Assembly: GCA_041398705.1 (NCBI GenBank)
Contig: JAWKUI010000009.1
Location: 1 to 64,000, forward strand
Source of the DNA: NORP259 sp041398705
GTDB taxonomy: Bacteria; Planctomycetota; UBA1135; GCA-002686595
Direction: 5' to 3'
Length of the DNA: 64,000 nt
The position numbers and the translations under genes were made by a program. Below, one piece after another: positions 60,923 to 64,000 of the stretch (positions within the stretch are counted from its first letter, which is position 1; each line of letters begins with the position of its first letter). The notes below the pieces were generated by a model that saw only the letters and a list, made by a program, of their open reading frames with translations, ran no database searches and had not been told where the DNA came from.

Positions 60923-62212
60923 TCAGGCATCGATCATGGTGAACATGAGCACCGCCTCGCAGACGGGCTTGCCGGCGACGGAACCCCAGGCCTTGACCTG
61001 CACGGTTTCGCCCTTGATGCGCATGGTTTCGACCTCCAGGCGCAGTTGGTCCCCGGGGGTGACCGAGCCGCGCAGCTTGACCTTGTCCAAGGACCAGAGC
61101 ACGGCGAGTTTGCCCGAGTATTCGAGTTTGCGCAGCAGCAGCATGCCCGCCAATTGGGCCATGGCCTCGAGCTGCAGCACCCCCGGCATCAGCGGCACAT
61201 CGGGGAAGTGCCCCTGGAAGAACGGTTCGTTGATGGTGACGTTCTTGATGCCCACCGCGCGCTGGAAGCCCTGCACCTCGATCACGCGATCGATCAGCAG
61301 GAACGGATAGCGGTGCGGCAGCATGTTCAGGATCTCACGCACGTCCATGCCGGACTCGCGGCGCAATCCTTGGTTCTCCTCCTCCTGCATGCGGTCGAGC
61401 AGCTTCTCGACCAGCAGGGCGTTGGCGCGGTGGCCGGTGCGCGTGGCGATCACGTGGGCCTGCAGGTCCGCGCCGAGCAGCGACAGGTCGCCGACGAGGT
61501 CGAGCAGCTTGTGGCGCACGGCTTCGTCGGCCATGCGCGGCGTGCTCTCGGGATCGCCGAGCACCAACGTGTTCTCGCGCGTCGCGCCCTTGCCCATGCC
61601 CGCCTTGCGCAGCAGTTCGACTTCGGACGCGAGGCAGAAGGTGCGCGCCGGCGCGATCTCCTTGGCGAAACTCGCCGGATCGACGTCGACCTGCACGCTG
61701 CCCCCCGCAACCCCGGGTTCATCGAAGGTCGCCACGTACTGCACGGTGAGGCCCGGCGTCTCCTTGGGCAGGGCCACCAGGGTCGCGCTGCCCTCGCGCA
61801 CGTAGACGGGTTCGTCGAGCACGTAGGTGCGCGCCTCTTCGTTCTGCTCGACGATGCCGGTCTGCTGCATGAGCTGCACGATCGGCAGGGCGCTGCCATC
61901 GCCCCCGGGGAACTCGCCGGCGTTGAGCTCGATGCGCAAGTTGTCGACCCCGAGGCCGCGGCAGGCGGCCAGGAAGTGTTCCATGGTCTCCACCACCGTC
62001 TCGCCGTTGGCGAGGCGCGAACGGCGCTCCTTGTCGGAGTAGTAGCGGATGTGCCCCCAAACCGGCTGCGCGTCGGGCAGGTCGGTGCGCACGAATTCGA
62101 TGCCGTGACCCGCCGGCGCCGGCAGGATGCGGGCCTTGACGGACTCCCCGCTGTGCAGGCCCACGCCCACCAGCTCCACGGCCGTCTTCAGGGTCTGTTG
62201 CCGTCGGTTCAT
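60923..62212 (-). CDS. lpxC-fabZ: LpxC-FabZ bifunctional fusion
   Basis: 429 residues. Residues 1-~275 are LpxC deacetylase (VGVGLHSGE, zinc ligands in METMEHFLAACRGLG and HKLLDLVGDLSLLG, HVIATRTGHRANALL). Residues ~285-429 are FabZ dehydratase (ILNMLPHRYPFLLIDRVIEV, EPFFQGHFPDVPLMPGVLQLE). LpxC commits UDP-acyl-GlcNAc to lipid A. FabZ dehydrates 3-hydroxyacyl-ACP, competing for the same acyl pool. The fusion is known in Bacteroidota and planctomycete relatives. ATG 62212 overlaps the lpxD stop. Confidence 0.96.
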   Translation of the reverse strand: MNRRQQTLKTAVELVGVGLHSGESVKARILPAPAGHGIEFVRTDLPDAQPVWGHIRYYSDKERRSRLANGETVVETMEHFLAACRGLGVDNLRIELNAGEFPGGDGSALPIVQLMQQTGIVEQNEEARTYVLDEPVYVREGSATLVALPKETPGLTVQYVATFDEPGVAGGSVQVDVDPASFAKEIAPARTFCLASEVELLRKAGMGKGATRENTLVLGDPESTPRMADEAVRHKLLDLVGDLSLLGADLQAHVIATRTGHRANALLVEKLLDRMQEEENQGLRRESGMDVREILNMLPHRYPFLLIDRVIEVQGFQRAVGIKNVTINEPFFQGHFPDVPLMPGVLQLEAMAQLAGMLLLRKLEYSGKLAVLWSLDKVKLRGSVTPGDQLRLEVETMRIKGETVQVKAWGSVAGKPVCEAVLMFTMIDA

Positions 62213-63240
62213 GAACGTTCTTCCTCCAGCGCGCTCAGGCGGTTCTTGAGCAGGCGCAGCTCTTCGCGCAGGCGCGGCAGGGCGAGCAGGGCCCCGAGGG
62301 TCTCGCGTTTCGGCCCGGCCGGGTGGCCGAAGACGTCCTGGCCGGCGGGCACATCGTTGAGCGCCTTGCTGCCCGCCCCCACCCGGGCGCCGTCGCCCAG
62401 TTTGAGGTGGCCCGCGACGCCCGCCTGACCCGCCAGGATCACCCAGCGGCCGAGGCGCGTGGAACCCGCGACGCCGGACTGGGCGATCAGCAGGCTGTTC
62501 TCGCCCACCACCACGTTGTGGCCGATGTGCACGAGGTTGTCGAGTTTAGTGCCGCGGCCGATGCGGGTGATGCCGAAGCGCGCGCGGTCGATGGTGCAAC
62601 CCGCACCGATGTCCACCTCGTCTTCGATCACCACCGTGCCCGTCTGCGGAATGCGCTTCCAACCGCCGGGGGTCGAGTCGTAGCCGAACCCCTCCGAGCC
62701 GATCACGCTGCCGGCCTGCACGCGGCACTGGGCGCCGAGTTTGATCCCGGGGTAGAGCACCACCTGGGGGTAGAGCTCGCAGTCGTGGCCGACGGAGACC
62801 CCTTCGCCCACCGAAACGTGGCTGACCAGCACGCAGCGCGGACCGATGCGCGCGTGGGGCCCCACGTGGCAGAAGGGACCGATCGAGGCGCTCGGGTCGA
62901 TGCGCGCGGTCTCGTGCACGTGGCTCGTCGCGTGCACGCCGACCAGAGGGGCCTGCCACACCGGGGCGAAGTGCTCGACGAGTTTCGTGAACGCCGCGCT
63001 CGGGTCGGCGCAGCGCAGCAGGGTGCGTTCCCCGCGGGGCAATTCGAGATCGGTGCCCACCAGAACGCAGCCCGCCTGGCTCTCCCCGAGCGCGCCCCGG
63101 TAGCGGGGGTCGGCGAGAAAGGCCGCTTCGTCGGGTCCGGCGTCCTCGAGCGAGGCGACACCGCGGATGGACCCGGAATCCGGTCCTTCGATCTGGCCGC
63201 CGCAGAGTGCGGCAACCTGGGCAAGGTTCAGCTTCTTCAT
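62209..63240 (-). CDS. lpxD: UDP-3-O-(3-hydroxyacyl)glucosamine N-acyltransferase
   Basis: 343 residues. N-terminal uridine-binding domain (LNLAQVAALCGGQIEG, ALGESQAGCVLVGTDL), then about ten hexapeptide turns of a left-handed beta-helix, with the catalytic His in KLDNLVHIGHNVVVGENSL. C-terminal helices (LPRLREELRLLKNRLSALEE). It adds the second acyl chain in lipid A synthesis. Preceded by bamA and coupled to lpxC-fabZ by a four-base overlap. skp/ompH is absent from the usual order. Confidence 0.96.
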   Translation of the reverse strand: MKKLNLAQVAALCGGQIEGPDSGSIRGVASLEDAGPDEAAFLADPRYRGALGESQAGCVLVGTDLELPRGERTLLRCADPSAAFTKLVEHFAPVWQAPLVGVHATSHVHETARIDPSASIGPFCHVGPHARIGPRCVLVSHVSVGEGVSVGHDCELYPQVVLYPGIKLGAQCRVQAGSVIGSEGFGYDSTPGGWKRIPQTGTVVIEDEVDIGAGCTIDRARFGITRIGRGTKLDNLVHIGHNVVVGENSLLIAQSGVAGSTRLGRWVILAGQAGVAGHLKLGDGARVGAGSKALNDVPAGQDVFGHPAGPKRETLGALLALPRLREELRLLKNRLSALEEERS

Positions 63241-63342
63241 GGCATCGACATCGACGCGACCCGGGAGTCCTACAGGGCGGCTCGTCCCGGGCGGGATGGG
63301 AAGACGGCCCCTTCGTACCCGAGCCGCCAGCCCAAGTCAATC

Positions 63343-63363
63343 GGGGCCCGGGAAGCGGGCCCC
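63343..63363 (-). terminator. Possible hairpin between bamA and lpxD
   Basis: GGGGCCCG and CGGGCCCC form an 8-bp stem around GGAAG. No T tract is seen; it may only slow transcription within the operon. Confidence 0.3.
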
Positions 63364-63427
63364 TGACCGGGACGCAGGGCCCCAGGGCGGGGCTCCAGGC
63401 GGCGGGCACGGGGCCCGGATGGCGGCA

Positions 63428-64000
63428 TCAGCGCAGCGACAGGGTGAACGAGAATACCTGGGACTCGTCCGAGTTGTAGTCGCGCACGGGCCAGCCGAAG
63501 TTGAACGACAAGGGAATCGGCTGCAGCATGCCGATGCCGAAACCCGCGGTCACGCGCAGTTGGTCCGGATCGATCTGCCAAGCTTCGGGATCGAGGATGC
63601 CCCAGTCGGAGAAGAGGATCAGGCGGAACACTTCGGCGCGCTCCGCCGTACCCGCGATCGGCGTGGTGTAGATCGGCACACGATACTCGAAGGTGCCGCC
63701 GACCATCGTCTCGCCGCCGAGCGGATAGTCGCCGTTGTACGGGCCCATGCCGCGGTAGCGGAAGCCCCGCATCCAGGCGCTGCCCCCACCGAAGAACCGC
63801 TCCCCGTAGTGCGCGATCTCGGTATCGCCGTAGGGCGCAGCCACCCCGCCCCGCAGGCCCACGTGCAGGCCCGGACGGGCGCTGATCGATTCGGGCCCGA
63901 ACAGGTAGTAGTAGTCGTAGGTCAGCTCGGTCTTGAGCAGATCGTTGTCCCCGCCGAACGGCCCACCGTACAAGGTCGTATCCCACTTGAGGAACTGTCC
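63428..64000 (-). CDS. bamA: Outer-membrane assembly factor BamA, C-terminal part (5' end outside window)
   Basis: About 190 C-terminal residues of an Omp85 barrel, truncated at the window edge. It has the L6 loop motif in GGSAWMRGFRYRGMGP ((V/I)RG(F/Y) type), barrel strands MVGGTFEYRVPIYTTP and LRVTAGFGIGMLQPIPLSFN, and a terminal strand SQVFSFTLSLR. The position directly upstream of lpxD on the same strand is the usual bamA location. It inserts beta-barrel proteins into the outer membrane. Confidence 0.85.
   Translation of the reverse strand, partial: GQFLKWDTTLYGGPFGGDNDLLKTELTYDYYYLFGPESISARPGLHVGLRGGVAAPYGDTEIAHYGERFFGGGSAWMRGFRYRGMGPYNGDYPLGGETMVGGTFEYRVPIYTTPIAGTAERAEVFRLILFSDWGILDPEAWQIDPDQLRVTAGFGIGMLQPIPLSFNFGWPVRDYNSDESQVFSFTLSLR

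Overview
The window is GC-rich (roughly 65-70 percent by eye, lower around 46.9-48.7 kb) and is typical of a didermic, lipopolysaccharide-making bacterium. It carries lpxA, an lpxC-fabZ fusion, lpxD, a bamA end, an Mla-type lipid transport operon, and a 16S with an intact anti-Shine-Dalgarno. Fused secDF, fused lpxC-fabZ, and secreted proteins sharing a C-terminal module (C-x-NSTG ... FG-x-FL ... IGR-x-N ... GQTW-x-FQ) point to Planctomycetota, most like the marine Poly30/Saltatorellus-type lineages. That assignment is inference from family knowledge; no search was possible.

Layout. 1-3.6 kb (-): two secreted proteins, the first cut by the window edge. 3.8-13.2 kb (+): a translationally coupled seven-gene operon with three glycosyltransferases, an ABC exporter, two APH-like kinases and an AlgE-like outer-membrane barrel, apparently a glycan synthesis and export system. 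13.3-17.0 kb (-): HU, dtd with two lipoproteins, and trpS. 17.2-21.6 kb (+): a WPLF-repeat lipoprotein followed by mlaE-mlaF-mlaD. 21.6-32.4 kb: two FG-GAP/planctomycetal secreted proteins (one frameshifted), a giant kinase/sigma-54 activator fusion, a divergent secreted protein, and large palindromic elements. 32.4-38.2 kb: a frameshifted ribE (-), then trmD-rplS-secDF and a LysM protein (+). 38.3-44.4 kb (-): a hybrid histidine kinase, hflX and nadB. 44.5-46.9 kb (+): an unknown TM-anchored protein and lexA behind LexA-box-like sites. 47-48.7 kb: no intact gene, one possible gene relic. 48.8-54.3 kb (-): a complete rrn operon 16S-Ile-Ala-23S-5S. 54.5-64 kb (-): an L,D-transpeptidase, ileS, and the lipid A/outer-membrane cluster bamA-lpxD-lpxC/fabZ-lpxA.

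The most interesting inference is a local sigma-54 regulon. A paired palindromic motif (TCCA-N5-TGGA, two copies 18-19 bp apart) occurs upstream of the glycan operon and its divergent secreted protein, upstream of the FG-GAP protein, and between the activator gene and its divergent neighbour. A single-copy version lies upstream of the frameshifted FG-GAP gene. Each lies near a TGG-N10-GC (-24/-12) sigma-54 promoter match. The likely controller is the activator encoded in the middle (25524-30314). This resembles, by analogy only, the PEP-CTERM world, where sigma-54 activators co-control exopolysaccharide genes and C-terminally tagged exported proteins.

Caution on sequence quality: at least two genes (21719-23390 and ribE) contain several apparent single-base deletions, some in G runs, and a third (1-1980) lacks an in-frame start. 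They are flagged as frameshifted. Either decay or local assembly error could explain them.
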